Positions 35,794 to 44,035 of a DNA stretch of 47,747 nt are shown piece after piece (within the stretch, counting starts at the first letter, position 1; every line of letters starts with the position of its first letter). The position numbers and the translations under genes were made by a program. The notes beneath the pieces are model-generated. The model was not told the DNA's origin. It did no database searches and saw nothing but the letters and a program-made list of their open reading frames with translations. The DNA is taken from NCBI GenBank assembly GCA_047606825.1, contig JASGDY010000038.1, positions 1 through 47,747 on the forward strand, in the 5' to 3' direction. This stretch comes from Rhizosphaericola sp047606825 (lineage in GTDB: Bacteria; Bacteroidota; Bacteroidia; Chitinophagales; Chitinophagaceae).

Positions 35794-35820
35794 GTAGGGC
35801 GGGCCTTGTGCCCGCCCTAC
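35794..35820. repeat. GTAGGG/CCCTAC hairpin repeat, copy 2
   Basis: Perfect 11-bp arms GTAGGGCGGGC (35794-35804) and GCCCGCCCTAC (35810-35820) surround CTTGT, then CTATTTTT. It shares the GTAGGGsCG/CGsCCCTAC design with 3925-3951 and may also end the OmpA transcript. Confidence 0.7.
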
Positions 35821-35854
35821 CTATTTTTCCACGCACACGTAAAAAATCATAACG

Positions 35855-35862
35855 TAATTTTG
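35855..35862 (+). promoter_or_regulatory. Probable -7 box of the tandem glycosyltransferase gene
   Basis: TAATTTTG matches TAnnTTTG 17 bp before the ATG at 35880. The leader would be only about 10 nt, as in leaderless-like Bacteroidota transcripts. Confidence 0.38.
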
Positions 35863-35879
35863 CCCGACAATTCAATTGA

Positions 35880-37880
35880 ATGACGAGCATACCTTTTTTT
35901 TCCCTGTATATTCCGTGTTATAAGAACGTGTTGTTTCTGCAACGGTTGTTGGAATCCATTGGTATGCAGACGTTTAGGGATTTTGAACTGATTGTCACGG
36001 ATGACAGTCCCGACAATGGCGTGGAGGGGTTGGTAGCGCAATTCAAAACTGAAAATGCGGATATCGCTTTGCACTACCACCGCAACCAACCGGCGTTGGG
36101 GATGCCCCAGAACTGGAATTTTGGGCTTTCGCTTTGCAGAGGACAATGGATTAAAATCATGCATGACGACGACTGGTTTTCAGGTACTGACAGCTTGAAG
36201 ACATATCGCCGCCATGCCGATGCCGACCGTTCAAAATTTATCGTTGCCGCCTATACCAACATTTACGAAGACGGCAAAGCCTCCGAACTGAAACGTATGT
36301 CCCCCACGCAGCTCAACCGGATACAGAAAGAACCGTTGGCATTGGTCAGCGACAATGTCGTCGGGCCGCCGAGCGTCGTGTGCGTACATCATTCGGTAAA
36401 GGAAAGCTACGACAGTCGGCTTCGCTGGCGTGTCGATATTGACTATTACATAAGTATCTTACAACAAAACCCCACCATACAATATATCGACCAGCCGTTG
36501 GTCAATGTCGGTATAGGCGCACTGCAAGTGACGCAGGAAGTCAAAAACGTCAAGGCGGTTGAGCTGCCAGAAGCCGATATTCTCTGGTCCAAATACGGGA
36601 TGGCAAGCCTGAGGTCCATTTACGTGTATGACGGTTGGTGGCGTTTTGTCCGAAACCTTCGCGTAACGTTGTCCGACAACGCCTATTTTGGCGGAAAGAC
36701 CTGGCCAAAGGAAATCGCACATACCATCCGTTGGCAGCAGAAAATCCCGTCGTCCGTTTTGAAAATCGGCGTGTTCTCTAAAATCTTGATGGCTTTTTCT
36801 TTTTTTGCCCTTAGGCTATACTTTGACAAGGTTGATGCAGTCACTAATTTATCCCTTGCTCCGTCTCAAAAAGCAATGCTCAGTATCGTCATTGTCAATT
36901 ACCATAGCGCGGCACTGATTGCCGACTGCCTTGCGCGTATCTACCAATATACGTCAGGCCTTACGTTTGAAATCATCGTGGTCAGCAACAGCCATACGAA
37001 GGACGAACAGGATAAAAACACTGTCCTGCAACGTTTTTCAGACGTGATGTGGCTTGAAACAGGTTACAATGCAGGATTTGCAAGGGCGAACAACAAAGGT
37101 ATTGCCGTTGCCAAGGGTGACGCTATACTGCTGCTCAATCCCGACACGCTGGTGCAGGACAATGTATTGGCAAATACCTACCGTCAACTGATGCAGTCCG
37201 ACAACGTGGCGTGTGGCGTACAGTTGCTCAACGAGGACGGCAGTCCGCAGATTTCGGGGAATTATGCCATGAAAGGCGGGCTAAATTACTTGCTGCCGCT
37301 CCCTTATATGGGTACTTGTGTCAAGTGGCTGGGCGAGGTCGCCAAAGTCAAGAAACCCAGCGACAAAAATATCTCCGGCGACAAAAAAGTGGACTGGGTC
37401 AACGGCGCGTTCCTGATGGTAAAACGCGCTGCGGTTGACAAGGCAGGTCTCTTGGACGAGGATTTCTTTTTGTATGCCGAGGAGGCCGAGTGGTGTTCGC
37501 GCCTGAAAAAACAGGGCGACCTGATTGTCTATGGCAGTGAACACGTCGTACACCTGCAAGGCGAAACCGCCAACGCATCTTTCCAGTCGGAGGGCAAAGG
37601 CTACTATAACCTGTACGACAAAAAGGGCCGCCAGATTATGGTGTCCAATTTTGTGCGGATAAGAAAGGAGTTTGGCGTCTTTTGGTTTTTGTTCATGTTG
37701 GCATTATATACGTTGGACATTCCGGTGTTTCTGGTCGGAGGGTTTGTCTCTGTACTTCTGGGGAACGTAAAAGTCCATGTGTATTGGAAAAACTGGCTTG
37801 GCTTTATGTGCAACGTTGCTTTTTTGTACCGCCTGATGTTTAGGATTATAGCTAACCGCCCTTATTTTTATAAGGTGTAG
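35880..37880 (+). CDS. Bifunctional GT2 glycosyltransferase (two fused domains)
   Basis: A 666-aa protein of two GT-A/GT2 domains in one frame. Domain 1 (1-~300) begins FFSLYIPCYKNVLFLQRLL, with LIVTDDSPDN and the metal-binding MHDDDWF. Domain 2 begins at residue 333 with MLSIVIVNYHSAALIADCL, contains NAGFARANNKG and LLLNPDTLV, and ends with VNGAFLMVKR and FFLYAEEAEWCSRLKK, resembling rhamnosyltransferase-like enzymes. Two or three C-terminal hydrophobic helices anchor it to the membrane. It probably builds a surface polysaccharide, each domain adding one sugar. No frameshift is visible; the internal ATG at 36876 could be a start if the domains are ever separate. Confidence 0.85.
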   Translation: MTSIPFFSLYIPCYKNVLFLQRLLESIGMQTFRDFELIVTDDSPDNGVEGLVAQFKTENADIALHYHRNQPALGMPQNWNFGLSLCRGQWIKIMHDDDWFSGTDSLKTYRRHADADRSKFIVAAYTNIYEDGKASELKRMSPTQLNRIQKEPLALVSDNVVGPPSVVCVHHSVKESYDSRLRWRVDIDYYISILQQNPTIQYIDQPLVNVGIGALQVTQEVKNVKAVELPEADILWSKYGMASLRSIYVYDGWWRFVRNLRVTLSDNAYFGGKTWPKEIAHTIRWQQKIPSSVLKIGVFSKILMAFSFFALRLYFDKVDAVTNLSLAPSQKAMLSIVIVNYHSAALIADCLARIYQYTSGLTFEIIVVSNSHTKDEQDKNTVLQRFSDVMWLETGYNAGFARANNKGIAVAKGDAILLLNPDTLVQDNVLANTYRQLMQSDNVACGVQLLNEDGSPQISGNYAMKGGLNYLLPLPYMGTCVKWLGEVAKVKKPSDKNISGDKKVDWVNGAFLMVKRAAVDKAGLLDEDFFLYAEEAEWCSRLKKQGDLIVYGSEHVVHLQGETANASFQSEGKGYYNLYDKKGRQIMVSNFVRIRKEFGVFWFLFMLALYTLDIPVFLVGGFVSVLLGNVKVHVYWKNWLGFMCNVAFLYRLMFRIIANRPYFYKV

Positions 37881-37977
37881 CTTTTTAGTTGAAAGCGGAA
37901 TGTTTGCTATCCGCTAACAGCTACAAAAGTTGGAAGGTTTGTTGTACGTTTGCTACCTGTAAACAACAAGAATCGTT

Positions 37978-38847
37978 TTGGAAAATAATCTGCGTGTCGC
38001 CGGAATGGTCATTTTGTACAACCCCGACTGGGCGGAGGTTTGCGGCAACATCAAGTCGTACCTGCCTTACCTGCGACAGTTGTACGTCTTCAACAACACG
38101 GAGCAGACGGACATTCCCTTGCCGCCGGAGTTGTCGGTGCATCCGCAGATTCGTTATTTCAACGACGGTGTTAACGAGGGCATTGCCAAACGGCTTAACC
38201 AGGGCTGCGACCTGGCTATTGATGATGGATATGGATGGCTGTTGACGATGGATCAGGATAGTGAATTTGCTCTGGGTGATTTGTCGCACTATTATAAAGC
38301 AATAGAGAGCTATCCTGAAAAGGAGAAGGTTGCTATGTTCGGAGTGGAGACGGACAAGACAATCGTCAATGAAGAAAATGCTGCTCGTGTATTGTATTTA
38401 ATAACGTCTGGGAGTATTATTAATCTGACGCTATATCATTCCATTGGCGGTTTTGACGAGAACTTGTTTATAGACGAAGTAGATTTGGATTATTGTTACA
38501 ATGCTATTGTACATGGCTACAATATTGTAAAATTCGGAAAAATAGTTCTTGAACATCAGCTTGGCAAGTCTGAACAAAAACGCTCTATTCTTACTGGGAA
38601 GAAAACGCATAGAACATTCCATTCGCCTGAAAGAATCTATTATATCGTCAGGAACAATCTTTATTTGCGGAAGAAATATGGAAACGAATTTCGGGAGTTG
38701 GACAAGAAGAGAATGATAACAACTTTTCACAGAATTAAAAATAGGTTTCTGTATAAAAAAGGTAAGTTCCATTTGATAGCAACTATTATAGATGCCTATA
38801 ACGATTTTCGAAGGGGGCAGATGGGCAGAAAAATAACGACTCAATAG
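37978..38847 (+). CDS. GT2 glycosyltransferase (rhamnosyltransferase-like)
   Basis: A 289-aa glycosyltransferase. The N terminus VAGMVILYNPDWAEVCGNI is the family start, and LLTMDQDSEF carries the DxD-like acidic site; GGFDENLFIDEVDLDYC follows. The only available start is TTG 37978, because a stop codon lies five codons upstream and the next ATG (38005) would cut into the first strand. The first ~80 codons are GC-rich and the rest is A/T-rich (see findings). It follows the fused GT2 by 97 bp and probably acts on the same glycan. Confidence 0.8.
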   Translation: MENNLRVAGMVILYNPDWAEVCGNIKSYLPYLRQLYVFNNTEQTDIPLPPELSVHPQIRYFNDGVNEGIAKRLNQGCDLAIDDGYGWLLTMDQDSEFALGDLSHYYKAIESYPEKEKVAMFGVETDKTIVNEENAARVLYLITSGSIINLTLYHSIGGFDENLFIDEVDLDYCYNAIVHGYNIVKFGKIVLEHQLGKSEQKRSILTGKKTHRTFHSPERIYYIVRNNLYLRKKYGNEFRELDKKRMITTFHRIKNRFLYKKGKFHLIATIIDAYNDFRRGQMGRKITTQ

Positions 38848-39183
38848 ATATTCTTTATTTTATACCAACTTATATACTGATTATGATAAGCCATAAGGTT
38901 GAATTAAGATTATTGCTGAATTATGCGAATCAAGGGTTGAAATGTGATGCACATGTTCCTTTCCTACGGAACTCAGTCTCTCCCAATCCATTACAACGGA
39001 AATTATTCCTTTGCTACAAAATGTATTCGAGCCTATGGTTCTGTACCACGCGCAATAGACCCGTAGGGTCGAACAATTTTGTAGGACTGGAATTTATTCC
39101 AGTTTAATGTTATCAGAATACAATAGAGAGCCATAGGCTCGGTGCATTTTGTCGCAACTATTGATTGGTATTAATCGTATTTT
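38848..39183. other. 336-bp A/T-rich spacer, no gene
   Basis: The spacer between the glycosyltransferase and the LamG gene holds the mosaic palindrome repeat at 38955-39152. A 74-codon frame at 38883-39107 lies across the repeat and is not credible. Confidence 0.55.
38955..39152. repeat. Mosaic of small palindromes in inverted copies
   Basis: Short palindromes occur in series: GTTCCTTTCCTACGGAAC (38955-38972), GAGCCTATGGTTC (39029-39041), GACCCGTAGGGTC (39058-39070), ACTGGAAT/ATTCCAGT (about 39086-39103) and GAGCCATAGGCTC (39128-39140). Longer units carry them. CTACAAAATGTATTCGAGCC (from 39014) is mirrored by GTCGAACAATTTTGTAG (to 39084), and the CGGTGCATTTTGT after the last palindrome is a third, inverted copy. 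Confidence 0.7.
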
Positions 39184-41142
39184 ATGAGATTTATTTTTTT
39201 CTTATTATTGTTTTGGTCAATATGTACCAATGCGCAATCTGTTACGGACTGTGATAGCTGGATTAATTTTACGACCCGGACTCTAAATGGGGTCTCAATA
39301 GGCAACATTGCTATTACAGGTCAGCATCTAACCATCGAGGCTGAAATTAATCCAAGTGTACAATATACATTGGACGCTTCAGGCGATATCATATCAAAAC
39401 ACGCATGGCCCAGCGATTGCAATTATCTATTGCGACCAGACAGGGGGCAGATTACGCTGACTAATGGGGTTCATTATCAAACACCTGCAATTTGCGCCAC
39501 TCCTCAAGGAAAAACCTATCATGTCGCGATGACTTATGATGGAAAAGAACTGGTCTTTTATCGTAATGGAGTCAGAGTGAGTTCTGTCGAATGTTCGGGT
39601 GATTTGGTTCAAAACGATAGGAATACTGTTATAGGTACGATAGCTACACAAAATGAACCCAATGAGTCGTTTGCTGGATATATCAATGAGGTACGCTTTT
39701 GGAATATAACCAGAACGCCAAGTCAAATTCAGGAGTACATGAATAAGCCATTGGCAAACCCTACGTCGGAAAATGGTCTCCTGGCATATTATCGGTTTAA
39801 TTCATTAAAGAATCTGCAAGGCAACAGCAGTTTTGATGGGGTGTTATCCGAAAATACTATTGTCTACCCCGCAACTGTTCCGTCCTGCCAATTCGCTTCT
39901 GACCCTTGTCCTAAATGCACCCTTACAGCATCCTTTGACGTTTTGTCCGACAAATGCAATCCGGCGCATTTTGATTTTTCCAATATGTCGCAAGGTGCGA
40001 CCACATATCTTTGGCAGTTTGGAGACAACACAACACCAAATGCGACGACAAAAGATGCCGCAGTTACATACAAGTCGGCTGGCGATTACGATGTTACGTT
40101 GGAAGCTTCCGACGGCAATGGTTGTAGTGACAAGGTTTCGCAAACTGTGGCAGCGGCTCTATTGCCTAAAATCATCACAACAGAACCAACGACCGTCTGC
40201 AAAGGAGCATCCATTCAGTTGGAATCTTCCATTACCGATGCGGATGCGCAGTATGCGTGGACACCTGCGCTTCCCCCGGTTTACAATCCTACGGCAACGA
40301 TGGAAGAGACGACGACATTTGCGTTGAGCGTGACCAAGTCCAATGGATGCGTCTATGGGGATGCCGTAACGATTACGGTCCCCGATCCGGTAACTTTTTC
40401 CATAACGCCTGAGGAAACCTCCGTGTGTCCCCATAGTACCGTTGTCTTGACTGCAACAGGTGGCGACACCTATCAATGGACGGACGGCAAAGGCGCGGTA
40501 GTCGGTACGGCGTCCACCTTGTCCGTATCGCCGGAGACCTCCGAAACATACACGTTGTCGGCATCCAGCACGCAATGTGGCGAAAGCGAGACGCTTAGTT
40601 CGCAGGTCAATGTGTTTCCGTTGTCCACTTTTGCCATACAGGCATCCAATGACATCAATTGTGGCAATACTTCCGCCGTTTTGCATATTGAAGGGGATGT
40701 TTTTAGGAGCGTACAGTGGACACCTGCGACAGGGCTGACTGACAAAGGGCAGACAGCAGTCATTACGCCTAAGACGACCTCGACCTATTCCGCAAAAATC
40801 GAAGACCAGAACGGTTGTATGTATGACGCTACCTATACCCAAACGTTGTATTTTGACCCGTCGGGTGTCCATTTTTTCGCTCCCAGTGCGTTTACCCCGA
40901 ACGGTGACGGGAAAAACGATATTTTTAAAATCCAGACCGATGTTGCGGTCAGTAGCTATATATTACGTATTTTTAATCGGTATGGTCAACTGGTGTTCCA
41001 GACCCAGCGTTCCGACCAAGGGTGGGACGGTCGCATGGGCAAGGAGGTCCAACCAACAGGAACTTATGCGTATGAAATCGTAGCCAAAAGCAATTTTTGC
41101 GGAGAATTTTATAAAAAAGGGATCATTGTCCTGATACGTTAA
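39184..41142 (+). CDS. LamG/PKD surface protein with T9SS type-B sorting domain
   Basis: A 652-aa exported protein. The signal peptide is residues 1-18 (CTNAQ). A LamG/concanavalin-like jelly roll covers about 30-240 (FAGYINEVRFWNITRTPSQI). A PKD domain spans about 255-325 (YLWQFGDNTTP, GDYDVTLEASDGNGC), and two Ig/PKD-like repeats follow. The C-terminal ~90 residues are the CHU_C-type (type B) sorting domain: SAFTPNGDGKNDIFKI, FNRYGQLVFQT, GWDG, GTYAYEI. It is therefore secreted by the type IX system and probably acts as a cell-surface adhesin or carbohydrate binder. No T9SS component gene is present in the window. Confidence 0.92.
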   Translation: MRFIFFLLLFWSICTNAQSVTDCDSWINFTTRTLNGVSIGNIAITGQHLTIEAEINPSVQYTLDASGDIISKHAWPSDCNYLLRPDRGQITLTNGVHYQTPAICATPQGKTYHVAMTYDGKELVFYRNGVRVSSVECSGDLVQNDRNTVIGTIATQNEPNESFAGYINEVRFWNITRTPSQIQEYMNKPLANPTSENGLLAYYRFNSLKNLQGNSSFDGVLSENTIVYPATVPSCQFASDPCPKCTLTASFDVLSDKCNPAHFDFSNMSQGATTYLWQFGDNTTPNATTKDAAVTYKSAGDYDVTLEASDGNGCSDKVSQTVAAALLPKIITTEPTTVCKGASIQLESSITDADAQYAWTPALPPVYNPTATMEETTTFALSVTKSNGCVYGDAVTITVPDPVTFSITPEETSVCPHSTVVLTATGGDTYQWTDGKGAVVGTASTLSVSPETSETYTLSASSTQCGESETLSSQVNVFPLSTFAIQASNDINCGNTSAVLHIEGDVFRSVQWTPATGLTDKGQTAVITPKTTSTYSAKIEDQNGCMYDATYTQTLYFDPSGVHFFAPSAFTPNGDGKNDIFKIQTDVAVSSYILRIFNRYGQLVFQTQRSDQGWDGRMGKEVQPTGTYAYEIVAKSNFCGEFYKKGIIVLIR

Positions 41143-41151
41143 TTGTGGAAT

Positions 41152-41646
41152 ATGGAACATAGAATTGCAACGATAGAAGACCTGCCGGCGATTGTAGACA
41201 TCTACAACTCTACGGTCGGTAGTAGAATGGTAACCGCAGATCTGGAAGAAGTAACAGCGGAAGAGAGGATTCAATGGTTTATCCAGCATGACCCTGTAAT
41301 ACGGCCGTTATGGGTCTTTGAGAAGAAAAGCCACCAGGAAATTGTCGGGTGGCTGAGTTTCCAGTCATTCTATGGAAGGGCAGCATACGACGCTACCGTA
41401 GAGGTGAGCGTCTATATTGCTCCGGCGGCAAGAGGCATGGGCCTTGGCTCCCAGATACTGCAATTTGCCTTGGATGTCGCTCCTCAATACAAGATCGATA
41501 CGTTGCTGGGTTTTATTTTTTCCCACAACGGACCGAGTGTCAAGCTTTTCGAGAAAAAAGGATTTAAGGTGTGGGGTGTCCTTCCCGAGGTCGCCAACCT
41601 CAACGGAGACAAAAAAGACCTGTCCATATACGGTCGGAAAATCTGA
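41152..41646 (+). CDS. GNAT N-acetyltransferase (phosphinothricin acetyltransferase-like)
   Basis: A 164-aa acetyl-CoA transferase with the GNAT fold. The N terminus IATIEDLPAIVDIYNSTV and the acetyl-CoA loop ARGMGLGSQIL (motif A) match the PAT/Bar group, as do the SHNGPSVKLFEKKGF and VLPEVA segments. The physiological substrate is probably a small amine or amino acid; resistance to phosphinothricin is not implied. It starts 9 bp after the LamG stop. The ATG at 41152 is preferred over the TTG at 41143. Confidence 0.88.
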   Translation: MEHRIATIEDLPAIVDIYNSTVGSRMVTADLEEVTAEERIQWFIQHDPVIRPLWVFEKKSHQEIVGWLSFQSFYGRAAYDATVEVSVYIAPAARGMGLGSQILQFALDVAPQYKIDTLLGFIFSHNGPSVKLFEKKGFKVWGVLPEVANLNGDKKDLSIYGRKI

Positions 41647-41804
41647 TGCCTAAGCAGCATCCACTTCAAGTCGTTAGATGAGGTATACTGCGTTTTGGGG
41701 CAGGAACTTTCATAAAAAAATACATGGCATACGACGCGTTGTCAAGTAGAGAACAAGTATTTTTATGCCGTCACGAGCGACGTCACTAATTTAGACAATA
41801 AGCT

Positions 41805-41843
41805 AAGCCGCGAATGCACGGATGATTTCTACATTCGCGGCTT
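41805..41843. repeat. AAGCCrCGAATGCAC hairpin, copy 2
   Basis: Perfect 12-bp arms AAGCCGCGAATG (41805-41816) and CATTCGCGGCTT (41832-41843) surround a 15-nt loop. The sequence is a variant of the hairpin at 19891-19933. It sits 60 bp upstream of mrdA and could act as a terminator for the GNAT gene, although no T-run follows. Confidence 0.65.
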
Positions 41844-41903
41844 GGTCATCCATGTCATAATAAGTTGTGGGCATTGCCATTAGAACTTAATATACATTTT
41901 TAA

Positions 41904-44024
41904 ATGCCGTTAGAAGAAAACCAGGGGAGAAGTAAGGTCGTGCAGTTGATTTTTGCCGTCTTGTTTCTTGTTATCATAGTGCAGCTTTTGCATTTGCAGA
42001 TATTTTCCAACGACTATCGTCTGCAGGCGGAAAACAACGCGATTTACCGGAAAGTCATCTACCCGGACAGGGGGATTATCTTTGACCGGAAAGGCAAGCC
42101 CATCCTTGAAAATGCCGTCATGTACGACCTTATGGTCACGCCCTACGATGCGCGCAAAGGCATGGACACGCTCACGCTCTGCAAGATACTGGACATCGAT
42201 ACCGCCGAATACCACAAGCGCATCGTTACCGCCATCATTAAAAACGGCAACTACAAAGCCTATCCTTTTGAATCCCTGCTTTCCCCTGAGAAGTATGCAA
42301 GGCTCAACGAGGCTTTGTACAAGTTTCCGGGCTTTGTGTTGCAAGAGCGTTCCGTAAGGACTTACCCTTTCCCCGCCGCGTCCAATATATTGGGGCGTCT
42401 CGGCGAGGTTGATTCTGCATTCTTGGCCAAAAATGCAGACAAGGGCTACCAGCCCGGCGATTTCACGGGTGTTACCGGACTCGAACGTACCTACGAATCT
42501 GTACTGATGGGGAGACGTGGTGTGGAACGATACCTCCGTGACAACCGTGGACGTATGCAGGGACACTGGGAAAAAGGAATGTACGACACTGCGGCCATTG
42601 CGGGGAAAAACCTGTATTCAACCATGGATATGGAACTGCAACAGTTGGGAGAAAAACTGTTCCAGCACAAAATAGGCGCAGCCGTTGCACTTAACCCCAA
42701 GACTGGCGGCATCCTCGCGATGATTACCGCGCCGACCTATGACCCCAACCTGCTTTCGCCTGCCAACCGACGTCAGAACTATGGCAAATTGATATTGGAC
42801 ACGGCAAGGCCGATGTGGAACCGTGCCATCCAGGGACAATATCCTCCCGGTTCGACTTTCAAGCCATTGAATGCACTTGTGGCATTGGACGAGGGACTGA
42901 TTACACCGAGTTTTGGTGTGAGCTGCTATGGTGGCTATTCAGGATGTGGACGTTATATCCGTTGTACGCACAATGGTGGCGGGCACGCAGACAACCTCCG
43001 TTCGGCATTGGCCAATTCTTGCAATACCTATTTCAGCGTTACCTACCGTATGGAGGTGGACAATCCCAAATATGGTAGTGTCAAGAAAGGTTACATGGCA
43101 TGGAAAAAGTACATGAATGCTTTTGGTCTCGGTGTTAAACTGGGTGTGGACCTGCCAAGCGAACAAACGGGCAATATTCCTGATACCAATGGCTACAACA
43201 AGGATTTTGCGGGGCGGTGGAACAGTTGCAACAATGTGACACTCGGTATCGGGCAGGATCGTATGACCGCGACACCATTGCAGCTTGCCAACGAAGCCGC
43301 GTTGATTGCCAATGGCGGTTACTATTACACACCGCACCTGATCGACCATATACAGGATGAGGACGAGGACGACAAAGAAATGATGAAACCGTACCGTCTC
43401 AAGCACAATACCTTGAATATCGACCAAAAATCTTTTGACGCTGTCCACAATGGTATGGCGGACGTCGCGACGGAAGGTACTGCTGACATGATCCATATTC
43501 CCGGTGTAAAATTTGCCGCCAAAACCGGTACGGCACAGAATCCGCACGGTAAGAACCACGCGGTGTTCATCGCTTATGCGCCAGTCAACAATCCCAGGAT
43601 TGCCATCGCGGTCATCGTCGAAAATTCTGGTTACGGCGCCACCTGGGCAGGCCCTATCGCTGGTTACATGATTGAAAAATATATCAACGATTCGCTTACG
43701 GAAGAAAGCAAGGAAGCTGTCGAAAGATTTTCAAAAGTGGATCTGGTGCCGGATGCCATCAAGCACTGGTATTACATGAAAGACTCTTTGCGCCAGGTCA
43801 AGCTCAACCAGGCCAACAAAAGTGTGGATTCCATCCCCCCGGCCAACCTCTTCCGTCAGCCGGAACAGCCTAAGACACTCTTTGATCCAGAAGCTGAACC
43901 TAACCGGAGGGATGCCGGCGGTGACGGCAACCCCTATTCGCCCAATGCAAGCAACAAAAATGCGATTGTATTGCCCGATGAAAGAAGGCACAGGGACAAA
44001 AAACATAATACGAACCAACAATAG
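41904..44024 (+). CDS. mrdA: Penicillin-binding protein 2, elongasome transpeptidase
   Basis: A 706-aa class B PBP that cross-links peptidoglycan during side-wall growth. One N-terminal transmembrane helix (about 12-32) is followed by the dimerisation/pedestal domain (YPDRGIIFDRKG). The transpeptidase domain has SxxK as Ser317-T-F-Lys320, SxN as Ser372-C-Asn374 and KTG at 540-542. The C-terminal ~60 residues are a disordered charged tail. The next gene, rodA, starts 11 bp downstream, so the two form the usual elongasome pair. Confidence 0.96.
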   Translation: MPLEENQGRSKVVQLIFAVLFLVIIVQLLHLQIFSNDYRLQAENNAIYRKVIYPDRGIIFDRKGKPILENAVMYDLMVTPYDARKGMDTLTLCKILDIDTAEYHKRIVTAIIKNGNYKAYPFESLLSPEKYARLNEALYKFPGFVLQERSVRTYPFPAASNILGRLGEVDSAFLAKNADKGYQPGDFTGVTGLERTYESVLMGRRGVERYLRDNRGRMQGHWEKGMYDTAAIAGKNLYSTMDMELQQLGEKLFQHKIGAAVALNPKTGGILAMITAPTYDPNLLSPANRRQNYGKLILDTARPMWNRAIQGQYPPGSTFKPLNALVALDEGLITPSFGVSCYGGYSGCGRYIRCTHNGGGHADNLRSALANSCNTYFSVTYRMEVDNPKYGSVKKGYMAWKKYMNAFGLGVKLGVDLPSEQTGNIPDTNGYNKDFAGRWNSCNNVTLGIGQDRMTATPLQLANEAALIANGGYYYTPHLIDHIQDEDEDDKEMMKPYRLKHNTLNIDQKSFDAVHNGMADVATEGTADMIHIPGVKFAAKTGTAQNPHGKNHAVFIAYAPVNNPRIAIAVIVENSGYGATWAGPIAGYMIEKYINDSLTEESKEAVERFSKVDLVPDAIKHWYYMKDSLRQVKLNQANKSVDSIPPANLFRQPEQPKTLFDPEAEPNRRDAGGDGNPYSPNASNKNAIVLPDERRHRDKKHNTNQQ

Positions 44025-44035
44025 CGCATAGAACT

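Noticed and set aside
38883..39107. 74-codon frame in the glycosyltransferase-LamG spacer
   Set aside because: It lies across the mosaic palindrome repeat and has no protein-like pattern.
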